This document shows, piece by piece, positions 18,201 to 26,050 of a DNA stretch of 64,000 nucleotides (positions within the stretch are counted from its first letter, which is position 1; each line of letters starts with the position of its first letter). Position numbers and translations under genes: made by a program. Location of the stretch: NCBI RefSeq assembly GCF_964266745.1, contig NZ_CAXWGX010000028.1:124001-188000 (forward strand), given 5' to 3'. The notes below the pieces were generated by a model, which made no database searches, had not been told where the DNA came from, and worked only from the letters and a program-made list of their open reading frames with translations. Origin of the DNA: Propionicimonas sp020161015. Lineage in GTDB: Bacteria; Actinomycetota; Actinomycetes; Propionibacteriales; Propionibacteriaceae.

Positions 18201-19196
18201 GTAGACGGGCCGCTTGTCTTCGCGGCCGACCGCCACCATGGTCAGGCCGAGGGCGCGGAGCCGGGCGGTGAGGCTGGTCAGGTACACCTCGGAGAGGGTG
18301 ACCTTCGCCTCGTAGACCAACTCCCCGTTGATCGCCATCCAGGCCCCGTCGAGGGTTTGGACCTTGTTCGAGATCGCCACATGAGTGTGCAGGTCCGGAT
18401 CACCGGCCCGGGAGTCACGGTGGGTGAACCGGGCCGCGACCATGCCCCGCACCGGGACGTGCCGGGCACCCTTGTGGCCCTGCCGGGTGAACAACACCCG
18501 AGCCTCACATTCGGCCAGCGTGTCCGACACGGCCGCCTCGTGGACCTGCCGGATCGCCGCCGCCAAGGGTGGGGGAGCGATCGCCCACACGCTGGAGACC
18601 GACTTCGGCGGGGACAGCGTCACGTCCCACCCGGCCAGCGCCATCCGGGGCTTGCGGGTGTTCTTGGCGATGAAACCATGCAACTCCCGCGGCCCGGCCG
18701 GCGGCCGGCCATGGCGGGCGGTGAACCATTCCCGCCCCAGGCTGGTGCGCAGCGACTCCCGCACCCCCTCCGGCACCGACATGCCGGGGACCCAGGCGTG
18801 CTCCTCGCGCCAATCCTCGAGGCGGCGGGCGAGTTCGGTCTCGAACGGCGTCGGGGTGTTGGCGAACACCGAGAACGCCCGACCCAGCTTCGCCCCCGTG
18901 GTCGGGTCCAGCCCGGCACCGAACAACAGCTTCATCTGCTCGCCGGTCACCACCGAGCCCGGCTCCACGCCCAGCCCGGCAAGTCCGTGGCCCCACCAGG
19001 TGCCGGGCGACTCACCTTCAGCGGTGTAGTAGTCGGCCAGGCTGCCCCTGCCCAGGCCGGTCGCGTCCTGCACCGCGACCTGCCGCACCAGGTACTCATA
19101 ACCCGACCCGGCGCCCAGCTTCACCAAGCCGATCGCCACCCGGCTCACCCCCTTTCCATCACCACTAAGCCGACGAGGACCCCCCGATTCGGACAC
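15300..19196 (-). CDS. MobF-family relaxase/helicase (TrwC/TraI-like)
   Basis: The 1298-residue protein nicks the transfer origin and unwinds DNA in conjugation or mobilization. Its N-terminal relaxase domain has tandem tyrosines in LADYYTAEGESPGTWWG and the three-histidine metal motif in FTHRDSRAGDPDLHTHVAI. The C-terminal half is a RecD-like SF1 helicase with Walker A IAPAGTGKTTAM, Walker B LVIIDEAGMAD, RLIGDDQQLGAIGAGG and GYATTIHTAQGVTADTCHG. GTG at 19148 (VSRVAIGLVKLGAG), preceded by AAAGGGGG, is an equally good or better start than GTG 19196. It looks intact. No type IV secretion genes are present, so transfer would need a helper. Confidence 0.9.
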   Translation of the reverse strand: MSESGGPRRLSGDGKGVSRVAIGLVKLGAGSGYEYLVRQVAVQDATGLGRGSLADYYTAEGESPGTWWGHGLAGLGVEPGSVVTGEQMKLLFGAGLDPTTGAKLGRAFSVFANTPTPFETELARRLEDWREEHAWVPGMSVPEGVRESLRTSLGREWFTARHGRPPAGPRELHGFIAKNTRKPRMALAGWDVTLSPPKSVSSVWAIAPPPLAAAIRQVHEAAVSDTLAECEARVLFTRQGHKGARHVPVRGMVAARFTHRDSRAGDPDLHTHVAISNKVQTLDGAWMAINGELVYEAKVTLSEVYLTSLTARLRALGLTMVAVGREDKRPVYEIAGVDPALNRRWSTRRETITKVTAELVAEFEDRHERPPTAVEKLDLEQQATLTTRESKHPPRAEADQRRAWAAQANRLLGPGGIERILHQVFRHAPAEPVSIDGPWLSRTAATVITVVEGKRSSWTSFNVRSEALRQVRAAALPLDQIDHAVDAVVARALGPAHSIPIRTTRTMPVEPDMLRRPDGASVYQRPQATRYTSQRILWAERRLVDTAGRTGGRAADHNSVSLALLQAMANREPLNPNQQILVRDMATSRRRLQLAIAPAGTGKTTAMRTLATAWTNSGGTILGLAPSAAAAEQLRSQLGAGAVADNLAKLVWAISHHEPLAEHVGPGTLVIIDEAGMADTLTLDHVVTWCLDQGASIRLIGDDQQLGAIGAGGILRDIATTHGALHLDQVLRFADPAEADASLALRAGDTGALGYYLDHNRVHVVDRDTATTQLLNAWLTDTQTDLDALMLAPTKEQVAQLNAAARQARLNGTRPGRETTLSDGNHASVGDVVLTRRNNRTLTAGETAWVRNGDRWHVTAVHRDGSIDVQHQRNHNQLTLPADYVGESVELGYATTIHTAQGVTADTCHGLLTGTESRQLAYTMLTRGRHANHAWIQVNDTDPHPAPVASHLLQPATATQLLEQILSHDDAPASATTLLDQADQPARLLAPAVTCYLDAIGLAAEHHLSHEDKQVIDWLGERYGLTEADAWPALRSQLILIAANGHKPAVVLRQAVALGGLDNAHDPAAVLCSRLDLTQASAGRTRGPLPWLPGIPTQLLDNPNWKTYLSARYSLTRQLGEQVHQAANDAENRPRWAEQLPGLDPELVADIQLWRTAQGVPDNDLRPTGPHATSPAENRAQRDLDQQLHTSQAGIREWTPRIIQAAPATASDPRLPVLAARLAQLAERRDVDNLLQRAAAQGTLPDDHPADALNYRITGLIRAQREAERHNWETITPTGPRPYPERSRSQDPDRGISI

Positions 19197-20062
19197 CCGA
19201 CCGCCGACGACTCCTGACAGGACCAGAACCTCCTCACCCCCTTAAGCTCAGAAACCGGCCCTATCCGGACACCCCGACGCCGACTTCTTCGCACAGCTCG
19301 GAATCCGGCTTCGGTGACCACCACCCTCCAGGGGAGCACCAGCACAGCAGGGCAACCTCCCCCCAAACCGCCGAAAGCCAGCCCTCCAACGGCGACGATC
19401 GCGGCGGTAGGCTCGCGAAACCCCTAGTCGCAGGCACCTCCCCCAACCTCCCCCCGATCCACACCCGACGCGCTTGCCAAACACCCGTATCGACAACTTG
19501 GGTTGACATGGGCTCAGCCGCGCCGAGACCGAACCGCTCGACGAGATCGAGAACGCAAACAACGGCGAGAGGCCCCGACCCCATCGCCAGCTTCGACGGC
19601 GACGCCCTCCAGGCCATCCTCAGCGCCCTGCGAGACCGGAACGCCGCCCAGGCCGCATTGACGCCGCCCTCGCCCAAACCCGCGCCCAAGGCAGAGCGCC
19701 CAGACGGTGGTCGTGCTGCGGGAAGAGCAGGAGAACTTGCTGTAGATCGGCTTCGTCGGCCCGCCGAGGCGGCGGCCGCCTACAGCCTGGAGTTCCTGCG
19801 TTCGCGTACCAGGTTGGGTCGCCCCCAAGAACGCGACCACGAGGCCGGATGGTGATCCAGTTCCGGCTCGACCCCGAACGTGCTGCACACCGGGACGCCG
19901 ACGCCGCCCGGAACACAAGTCCCGCTACCAGATCCTCCCCGAAGCCCTCGACCAACAACTCGCCAACCGAATCCCTCACCCATCCACGCCACCGCCGAAA
20001 CGCTCGACCACCCACTTCCCGAGAACCACGAAGACAACACCCAGAACAGCCCGAGCAATCCG
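19197..20062. other. Gene-poor stretch with probable decayed sequence
   Basis: I find no gene I can defend in these 866 bases. Short open frames on both strands change frame repeatedly. One forward frame reads DPIASFDGDALQAILSALRDR near 19580 and another reads VIQFRLDPERAAHRDADAARN near 19850, suggesting eroded coding sequence. The stretch separates the relaxase gene, transcribed to the left, from the phosphatase fragment, transcribed to the right. Confidence 0.5.
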
Positions 20063-20491
20063 ATGTCACCAGCCCATACACCCGGTGCAAACCGGTGGGG
20101 CCGAGCCAGCCTGCTGCTCGACGGCACCGAGGGCCAGCACATGCTGGACAACATGGCCGCCGCACGAAACGGCAGGCAGTTGCTCCTGAACGAGGACCCC
20201 GGGAACACCCCGTACCTGGCCAGCGTCTACAGCTACAACCTGCGCACCGACCGGCTCACCAAGGTCGCAGAACACGACCCGAACCGGTTCACCGAGGGCG
20301 GCAGCGGGTTCCTGACCACCGACGAGGAGTCCTCGGGGACCATCGACGTGTCCCGGCTCTTCGGGCGGGGCACCTATCTGGCCACCACCCAGGCCCACCA
20401 GGGCCTTGCCGATCCCGAACTCGTCGAGAACGGCCAGCTCCAGCTCATCCGTGTCTCGTGGACCGACCACGGGCGCGGCCGGAAGCAGTAG
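20063..20491 (+). pseudogene. C-terminal fragment of a PhoX/DUF839-type phosphatase
   Basis: About 140 residues look like the end of a much larger PhoX-like (DUF839) protein. The segments LLLDGTEGQHMLDNMA, LLLNEDPGNTPYLASVYSYN, LTTDEESSGTIDVSRLFG and AHQGLADPELVENGQLQLIRV follow the family order of the last propeller blades and C-terminus. The upstream part of the open frame (from 19880) is proline and threonine rich and unlike the family, so the N-terminal three quarters are missing. No start with a ribosome site is evident. PhoX enzymes release phosphate from organic esters, which fits the neighbouring pst genes. I infer a deletion remnant. Confidence 0.6.
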
Positions 20492-20571
20492 CCCCGGGAG
20501 GCCGGCCATGCTGCCCGGCGGCGCTCACCCGAGTCGCCGCCGAGCAGCACGACATCGGGAAGCAGTTGGCC

Positions 20572-20853
20572 CTAGGATTGCGCCGCGTTGATCGCGCGCC
20601 GGAGGGTGAACGCGGCCCGCAGCTCGGCAGCGAGAGCCGCGTCGGCAAGGACGGGCTCAGGGATAACCTCCGCCGCCCCCAATACCCTCGTGCTGGCACC
20701 GTATCCCCGCTCGACCTGGACGACGGAGAACCTGCCGAACCGCCTCATGTGCCGCCGGTGGAAGCCGCCGGTCGCCGGTCTCCACTCGTGGCCTGGTTCG
20801 CCACCGGTCTCGCACCACTCGGGGCACGGGTACGGAACCGTGTCGCCGCTCAT
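20572..20853 (-). CDS. Small DUF6907-like protein
   Basis: The 93-residue protein starts MSGDTVPYPCPEWCETGG and continues GEPGHEWRPATGGFHRRH. The CPxWC...H pattern resembles DUF6907 proteins of actinobacterial mobile elements, which have no known function and may bind a metal through Cys and His. Its ATG overlaps the stop of the upstream helix-turn-helix gene (ATGA), so both are read from one mRNA. The C-terminal third, ADAALAAELRAAFTLRRAINAAQS in helical form, is Ala-rich. I cannot assign a role; plasmid or ICE housekeeping is the likely context. Confidence 0.65.
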   Translation of the reverse strand: MSGDTVPYPCPEWCETGGEPGHEWRPATGGFHRRHMRRFGRFSVVQVERGYGASTRVLGAAEVIPEPVLADAALAAELRAAFTLRRAINAAQS

Positions 20854-21113
20854 GGCCGGGTTCCGGCGGAGAGTTCGAGGCTGTTGTAGCCGAGGCCGTC
20901 GACGAAGTCTCCCCAGTCGGTGCCGACGAGCTTGCAGAACTCGATGAGCTCCCGAACCGGCGTCCAGGGCTGGTGCCCGTCCAGTCTCCGTTCGAGCTCG
21001 TCGGGCCGGATGCCGATCCGGTAGGCGACATAGCCGTGGTCGAGCCCCGAACGTTCGAGGGCATCGCGGGTGAGGTTGGCGATCGTCTGCCGGGCCTGTT
21101 GTCGTGCGTCCAT
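20850..21113 (-). CDS. Small helix-turn-helix regulator
   Basis: The 87-residue protein (MDARQQARQTIANLTRDAL...) has an XRE/Cro-like helical arrangement: YVAYRIGIRPDELERRLDG corresponds to the turn and recognition helix, followed by WTPVRELIEFCKLVGTDW, the typical closing helices. It is probably the DNA-binding regulator of a small operon with the overlapping downstream gene. ATG at 21113 is used; ATG at 21122, three codons upstream, is also possible. The protein is small enough that an antitoxin role is conceivable, but its partner shows no toxin motif. Confidence 0.7.
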   Translation of the reverse strand: MDARQQARQTIANLTRDALERSGLDHGYVAYRIGIRPDELERRLDGHQPWTPVRELIEFCKLVGTDWGDFVDGLGYNSLELSAGTRP

Positions 21114-21520
21114 ACCCGCCATGCTGCGTGGCGAGGGTGAACGGATGCCATCGCTGGGGCGAACTGCGCCGGTCCGTCCGTCGCCGGCTCTCTGCGCCTG
21201 GGGCGGAGCGCGTCGAAGGATGTGGCACGGCGGTCGGCGCTCCGAGTGCCATCTATCTGACCAGATCGGGTGACGCGGGTGGCACTGTGTGCCTGAACCG
21301 AACGGATCAAGTTCATTCGTTGGCGCGACTGGGCCCGCGAAGGTCTGGGTACCGGGAACCGGCTGCATTCGTCGTCGATCAGACGGTCGGCCATGTGGAA
21401 GCCGTGGCGGGCCTGAGGATTCCTCAGTGAGGCCCGTCGACGGGGTGAGGGCTGTGGCGCGGGGTCGCGATGCCTCCCCGCTAGCGCGGATGCTTGCTCG
21501 CATGGTCCCTACAGCCGAAC

Positions 21521-21550
21521 TTGACAGGGCAGGTCACCAGTTTGTATACG
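21521..21550 (+). promoter_or_regulatory. Sigma-70-type promoter candidate
   Basis: TTGACA at 21521-21526 is followed after 18 bases by TATACG at 21545-21550. It points towards pstC, which would then have a leader of more than 500 nt, or towards an unrecognised small RNA. Confidence 0.45.
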
Positions 21551-21985
21551 CTCGCATTCCTGGCAGGAAATGAAAACACGCAGACCGCTTGACAGCGTCA
21601 GGCGCCGCCCGTCGGGCCCGTTTAGGGAAAAGCGCAAGGGGTGCGACGAGACGTTGCGCGATTGTGTGGTATTCGTCGTTTCCTGCGTGTGAAAGCCCCA
21701 CCGGCAGTCGTTCCTTGTCGGCAGCGAGGACGACTCACCCTCGGGTGAGCCCGCCGGCGGGGAGGGCCGCCGCAGGGCAGGCGATGCCCCGTGTCGCATC
21801 ACATCGGCACCGGTAGCCTCTGCGGATTCGGGGCGGGATCAGGCACTGTCGAATCTGCGCTTGGCTACGGGTCGAGCACCGACTCGTTCATGCGACCCCG
21901 ACCTGCGGGACCGTCGCTCGGGCGGGTTGTGAGCGAGGCATCCCCTGGGTGGCAGCCGAGCTGCCGTTGCGCCACGTGCGGCGGA

Positions 21986-22007
21986 ATTCACGTCTCGTTA
22001 ACGTTGT
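21986..22007 (+). promoter_or_regulatory. PHO-box-like direct repeats upstream of pstC
   Basis: ATTCACGTCTC (21986-21996) and GTTAACGTTGT (21997-22007) are two adjacent 11-nt units. Each matches GTTCACC, the conserved part of the actinobacterial PhoP repeat, at five of seven positions. They end 66 bases before the pstC start, consistent with PhoP control of a phosphate-starvation promoter. The regulator itself is not in the window. Confidence 0.4.
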
Positions 22008-22072
22008 TTCCTGCGCGGCGTCCTATTCATTGAGATGTCCCGGACTGTTCATCTGAAAAGGGCCGCTGCGCA

Positions 22073-23218
22073 ATGGTGCCCGGTGAAGGATGGGGCCGTC
22101 GCGTGCCGGGGGCATGCACAAAGCCTGGGGGGGTGCCGATGGCCAGCAGAGTCACGCTGCCGTGGCGATCCGCGTCGCCGATCGGCCCATCGTCCACCTC
22201 GTCCGGAGCAGCACCGGTGCCGCTCGACGGCCCAGGGGTGCAGGCGGACGCACCACGGGCCATCGCGAGCCGTGACCCGCTCAGCGACCAGGTCTTCCGC
22301 CGCACCGCCTTCGCGGCCGGCACCATCACCGTCGGGATCATGCTCGCGGTCGGCCTGTTCCTCTCGCTGCGTGCCGCCGACGCGCTCGGCACCATGGGGG
22401 TGTCCTTCCTGTACGTGCAGGACTGGTCCCCGGAGACCCGGACGTTCGGCGTCGCGGCGATCCTGTTCGGCACCGTCACCATCGCGCTGATCGCCCTGGC
22501 GGTCAGTTTCCCGCTGTCGCTGGGCACCTCGCTGCTGCTGTCGGAGGTGGTCAGCGGACGGCTGCGTGGCTTCCTGGTCTCCCTGGTCGACCTGATGGCC
22601 GCCGTCCCGAGCATCGTGTTCGGCCTGTGGGGGGTCTACTTCCTGCAGGGGGCGATCATCCCGGTGTCCCGGTGGATCTCGATCTGGTTCGGCTGGATCC
22701 CGGTCTTCGCTGTCACCGACGCCAGCGGCGCGCCCTACACCGAGGCGAGCGCGTTCACGTCCTCTGCGTTCATCGCCGGCATCGTCGTGGGCTTCATGGT
22801 GGTGCCCACCCAGACCTCGATCATGCGCGAGGCGTTCGCCCGGGCACCGATCGGCGAGCGGGAGGGCGCCTACGCCCTCGGCTCCACCCGCTGGGGCATG
22901 ATCCGCGCGGTCGTGCTGCCGTTCGGCAAGGGCGGCGTGATCGGCGGGACGATGCTCGGCCTCGGCCGGGCGCTGGGGGAGACGATCGCGGTCTACATGA
23001 TCATCTCCCCGATCTTCACCATCAACTGGCAGGTCTTGAAGACCGGCTCCAACTCGGTGTCGGCGCTGATCGCCCTGCGCTACGGCGAGGCGAGCGAGTT
23101 CGGCCTGTCGGCGCTGATGGCCGCCGGCCTGGTGCTGTTCCTGCTCACCCTCGTGATCAACTTCACCGCGTCGTCGATCGTCGCGCGTTCCCGCTCGGGG
23201 GCCCAGAGTGACGGTTGA
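22073..23218 (+). CDS. pstC: Phosphate ABC transporter permease PstC
   Basis: The 381-residue membrane protein has the PstC pattern: an N-terminal helix (TITVGIMLAVGLFLSL), a periplasmic loop, then five or six helices with the ABC EAA-type loop REAFARAPIGEREGAYALGSTRW. The segment SLVDLMAAVPSIVFGLWGVYFL is characteristic of PstC. With PstA it forms the channel of the high-affinity phosphate importer. ATG at 22073 opens the frame; ATG at 22139, after GGGGGG, is a reasonable alternative and removes 22 atypical residues. Its stop overlaps pstA by 11 bases. It heads a long co-directional locus. Confidence 0.93.
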   Translation: MVPGEGWGRRVPGACTKPGGVPMASRVTLPWRSASPIGPSSTSSGAAPVPLDGPGVQADAPRAIASRDPLSDQVFRRTAFAAGTITVGIMLAVGLFLSLRAADALGTMGVSFLYVQDWSPETRTFGVAAILFGTVTIALIALAVSFPLSLGTSLLLSEVVSGRLRGFLVSLVDLMAAVPSIVFGLWGVYFLQGAIIPVSRWISIWFGWIPVFAVTDASGAPYTEASAFTSSAFIAGIVVGFMVVPTQTSIMREAFARAPIGEREGAYALGSTRWGMIRAVVLPFGKGGVIGGTMLGLGRALGETIAVYMIISPIFTINWQVLKTGSNSVSALIALRYGEASEFGLSALMAAGLVLFLLTLVINFTASSIVARSRSGAQSDG

Positions 23219-24455
23219 CGTCGACGCCCCGACCGCGCTGGTCGCCCCGGCCGGCCCTGCCCCCGGACGGACCCGGCTGCACGCCACCCCCGACCTCCCG
23301 GACGGGCCGCGCCGCGACGTCCGCGGCTTCACCGCCCGGCAGAGGTTCGAGCTGTTCGGCGGCGCGGGGGCCGGTCTCGCGCTGGCCGTCCTGCTGTTCG
23401 GCTGGTTCGCCCCGCTGTCGGGCGGGATCGGGCTGGCTGTGGTCGGCTTCCTGTCCTTCCTCGGGCTCCACGTGCTACTGGTCTCGCTCGACTCCGACGC
23501 CCAGGATGTGAAGGACCGCCTCGCCACCGTCCTGTTCGCCTCCGCCGGCACGCTGCTGTTCGGTGCACTGGTGTTCATCGTCGCCTACACCCTCGCCCGG
23601 GGCGCGGAGGCGCTCGGCCACCCCAACCTGCTGTTCCAGACGATGGAGAAGTCCGGCCCGCTCGACCCGCTGAGCTCCGGCGGCATCGCCCACGCGATCG
23701 TCGGCACGCTGATCCAGATCTCGATCGCGCTGGCGATCTCGGTGCCGCTGGGCATCGGCACCGCGGTCTTCCTGAACGAGGTCGGCGGGAAGTTCGCCCG
23801 GTTCGTTCGCACCGTGTCGGACGCGATGACCGCGCTGCCCTCGATCGTCGCCGGCCTGTTCGTCTACGCCGCGATCATCCAGGGCGTCACCCACGAGCGC
23901 TCCGGCTTCGCCGCCGGCATCGCGATCACCGTGATGATGCTGCCGATCATCATCCGCTCGGCGGACGTGGTGCTGCGGCTGGTGCCGCACAACCTGCGCG
24001 AGGCGTCCTACGCGCTGGGCACCTCCCGGTGGCGGACGGTCTGGCACGTGGTGCTGCCCACGGCCAAGTCGGGCCTGGTCACCTCGGTGATCCTCGGCAC
24101 CGCGCGCGGCATCGGCGAGACCAGCCCGGTGCTGCTCACCTCGGGCATCACCGCCGCGATGAACACCAACCCGTTCGCGGGCCCGATGATCTCGCTGCCG
24201 CTGCAGGTGTTCGACTTCGTCCGCTCACCCGAACCCACGATGGTCGCCCGCGGGTTCGGGACGGCCGCCGTCCTGCTGGTGCTGGTGCTTGGCCTGTTCA
24301 TGGCCGCCCGCGCTCTCGGCGGACGCGTGCCCGGCGACCTGTCCCACCGGCAGCGGCAGGCCGTCCAGGCCGCCTCGAAGCGGGACGAGGAGCGGTTCGC
24401 CGCCCGCGCGTCCGGCGCCGTGCCCGCCGTCCACACACCCAGGAGGTCCGCATGA
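23208..24455 (+). CDS. pstA: Phosphate ABC transporter permease PstA
   Basis: The 415-residue protein is longer than typical PstA (about 300) because of a soluble N-terminal tail and two extra N-terminal helices (residues 45-85). The core carries the PstA signatures GGIAHAIVGTLIQISIALAI, TVSDAMTALPSIVAGLFVY and the EAA loop LREASYALGTSRWRTVWHVVLP, then LGTARGIGETSPVLLT. It pairs with PstC. GTG 23208 lies inside the end of pstC. The C-terminus is an Arg/Gln-rich tail, and its stop overlaps the pstS ATG (ATGA). The AGGAGG at 24441-24446 that serves pstS lies within this coding region. Confidence 0.93.
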   Translation: MTVDVDAPTALVAPAGPAPGRTRLHATPDLPDGPRRDVRGFTARQRFELFGGAGAGLALAVLLFGWFAPLSGGIGLAVVGFLSFLGLHVLLVSLDSDAQDVKDRLATVLFASAGTLLFGALVFIVAYTLARGAEALGHPNLLFQTMEKSGPLDPLSSGGIAHAIVGTLIQISIALAISVPLGIGTAVFLNEVGGKFARFVRTVSDAMTALPSIVAGLFVYAAIIQGVTHERSGFAAGIAITVMMLPIIIRSADVVLRLVPHNLREASYALGTSRWRTVWHVVLPTAKSGLVTSVILGTARGIGETSPVLLTSGITAAMNTNPFAGPMISLPLQVFDFVRSPEPTMVARGFGTAAVLLVLVLGLFMAARALGGRVPGDLSHRQRQAVQAASKRDEERFAARASGAVPAVHTPRRSA

Positions 24456-26050
24456 ACCGCCGGTCCACCCGCGTCGCCGCCGTCCTGTCCGCCCTCGTCA
24501 TCGGGCTGCTGGTCGCCGTCCCGGTCGGCCCGGCGCGGGCGGCGACCTACTTCCCGATCACCGGCACCGGCTCGACCTGGTCGCAGAACGCGCTCGACCA
24601 GTGGCGCAGCAACGTGGCGAAGAACTACGCGATGACGGTCAACTACACCGGCGCCGGCTCCACCTCCGGACGCCGCGACTTCATCGAGGGCACCGTCGAC
24701 TTCGCGATCTCGGAGATCCCGTTCCAGGCCAACCCCGAGGACGGCTCCGCGCCGGAGAGGCCGACCCGCGGCTACGCGTACATGCCGATCGTGGCCGGCG
24801 GCACCAGCTTCATGTACCACCTGAAGATCAGCGGCAAGCGGGTGACGAACCTGAGGCTGAGCGGCGAGACGATCACGAAGATCTTCACCGGCGCGATCAC
24901 GAGCTGGAACGACGCCGCGATCCAGGCCGACAACCCGGCGCTGGCGATGCCCAACAAGAAGATCGTCCCGGTGATCCGCTCCGACGGCTCCGGTACTTCC
25001 GCCCAGTTCACGCTGTGGATGTCGAAGCAATACCCGTCGCTGTGGAAGAAGGGGATGACATCGCAGTTCCCGAGCTTCGGCAACGCGAAGGCACAGAAGG
25101 GTTCGGACGGCGTCGCCGGCTACGTGTCGCAGAACTACGGCGAGGGCGCGATTACCTACGTGGAGTACTCCTACGCCAAGAAGGCCGGCTTCCCGGTGGC
25201 GAAGATGCTGAACAAGTCCGGCTACTACATCGAGCCGACCGCCTACTCGGTCGCGGTGGCGCTGATGAGCGCGAAGATCAACACCAACGAGGGGTCGGAC
25301 GCCTACCTCACCCAGATCCTCGACGGGGTGTACAACAGCGGCGACCGGCGGGCGTACCCGCTGTCCAGCTACTCCTACGCGATCGTGCCGACCGAGGTGG
25401 CCGGCATCTTCAACACCAACAAGGGCAACACCCTCGGTGCATTCATGCGCTACGTGCTGTGCGAGGGCCAGCAGCAGGCCGACACCCTCGGCTACTCCCC
25501 GCTGCCGATGAACCTGGTGATGGCCGGCTCTGACCAGATCAAGCGGATCCCGGGCGCGGGCAACAAGGGCATCGACACCGGCAGCTGCAACAACCCGACG
25601 TTCAAGGCCGGCGACTCGCCGTCGAAGAACCAGCTCGCGGCGAAGGCGCCCTACCCGGCCGCGTGTGACAAGAAGGGCACGAGCCAGTGCACGACAGGCA
25701 CCGCCGGAGCGACCGAGAGCACCGACGTCACCGGGACGGGGACGGGCGGGACGGCGACCGGCACCAGCTCAGGCACCACGAGCGGGACGACGTCCGGCAC
25801 GTCGTCGGGTGCCGGCACCACCAGCACCGGGTCGGACCCGGTCTACGACGAGAACGGCAACCTGCTGACGACGGGGACGGGCGGCAGCACCGGCGGCGGG
25901 GCGGCGTCCAGCCCGTTCACGCTGCCCGACCAGGGCATGGGCGGCGCCCAGTGGCTGATGGTGGCCGCGGCGCTGCTGCTGGTCGCGGCCGTGGTCGTGC
26001 CGCCACTGGTCTCGCAGCGGCTCAAGGGGGGTGACGGCAGTGCCGTCTAG
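24452..26050 (+). CDS. pstS: PstS-type phosphate-binding protein with C-terminal membrane anchor
   Basis: The 532-residue protein has a cleavable signal peptide (AxA site after residue 30) rather than the usual lipobox. The binding fold shows ITGTGSTWSQNALDQW, SEIPFQ, the conserved IFTGAITSWNDAAI and the phosphate-contact motif IRSDGSGTSAQF. After about residue 420 comes a Gly/Ser/Thr-rich linker, then a transmembrane helix (WLMVAAALLLVAAVVVPPLV) and a short basic tail. So the binding protein is displayed on a flexible stalk from the membrane. ATG at 24452 follows AGGAGG. The next gene starts inside its 3' end. The anchor type is unusual for PstS. Confidence 0.9.
   Translation: MNRRSTRVAAVLSALVIGLLVAVPVGPARAATYFPITGTGSTWSQNALDQWRSNVAKNYAMTVNYTGAGSTSGRRDFIEGTVDFAISEIPFQANPEDGSAPERPTRGYAYMPIVAGGTSFMYHLKISGKRVTNLRLSGETITKIFTGAITSWNDAAIQADNPALAMPNKKIVPVIRSDGSGTSAQFTLWMSKQYPSLWKKGMTSQFPSFGNAKAQKGSDGVAGYVSQNYGEGAITYVEYSYAKKAGFPVAKMLNKSGYYIEPTAYSVAVALMSAKINTNEGSDAYLTQILDGVYNSGDRRAYPLSSYSYAIVPTEVAGIFNTNKGNTLGAFMRYVLCEGQQQADTLGYSPLPMNLVMAGSDQIKRIPGAGNKGIDTGSCNNPTFKAGDSPSKNQLAAKAPYPAACDKKGTSQCTTGTAGATESTDVTGTGTGGTATGTSSGTTSGTTSGTSSGAGTTSTGSDPVYDENGNLLTTGTGGSTGGGAASSPFTLPDQGMGGAQWLMVAAALLLVAAVVVPPLVSQRLKGGDGSAV

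Larger units (their letters stand above)
21114..22072. other. 959-bp intergenic region upstream of pstC
   Basis: I see no convincing gene here. It holds a hairpin at 21408-21436 (CGGGCCT/AGGCCCG outer stem with GAGGA/TCCTC inside), a sigma-70-like promoter at 21521-21550, and PHO-box-like repeats just before pstC. Base composition around 21500-21700 is visibly less GC-rich than the neighbours. Short open frames in it lack ribosome sites. Confidence 0.6.

Noticed and set aside
21589..21816. A 75-codon forward frame before pstC
   Set aside because: No ribosome site, no family resemblance and composition unlike the neighbours; it lies in the leader/regulatory region.
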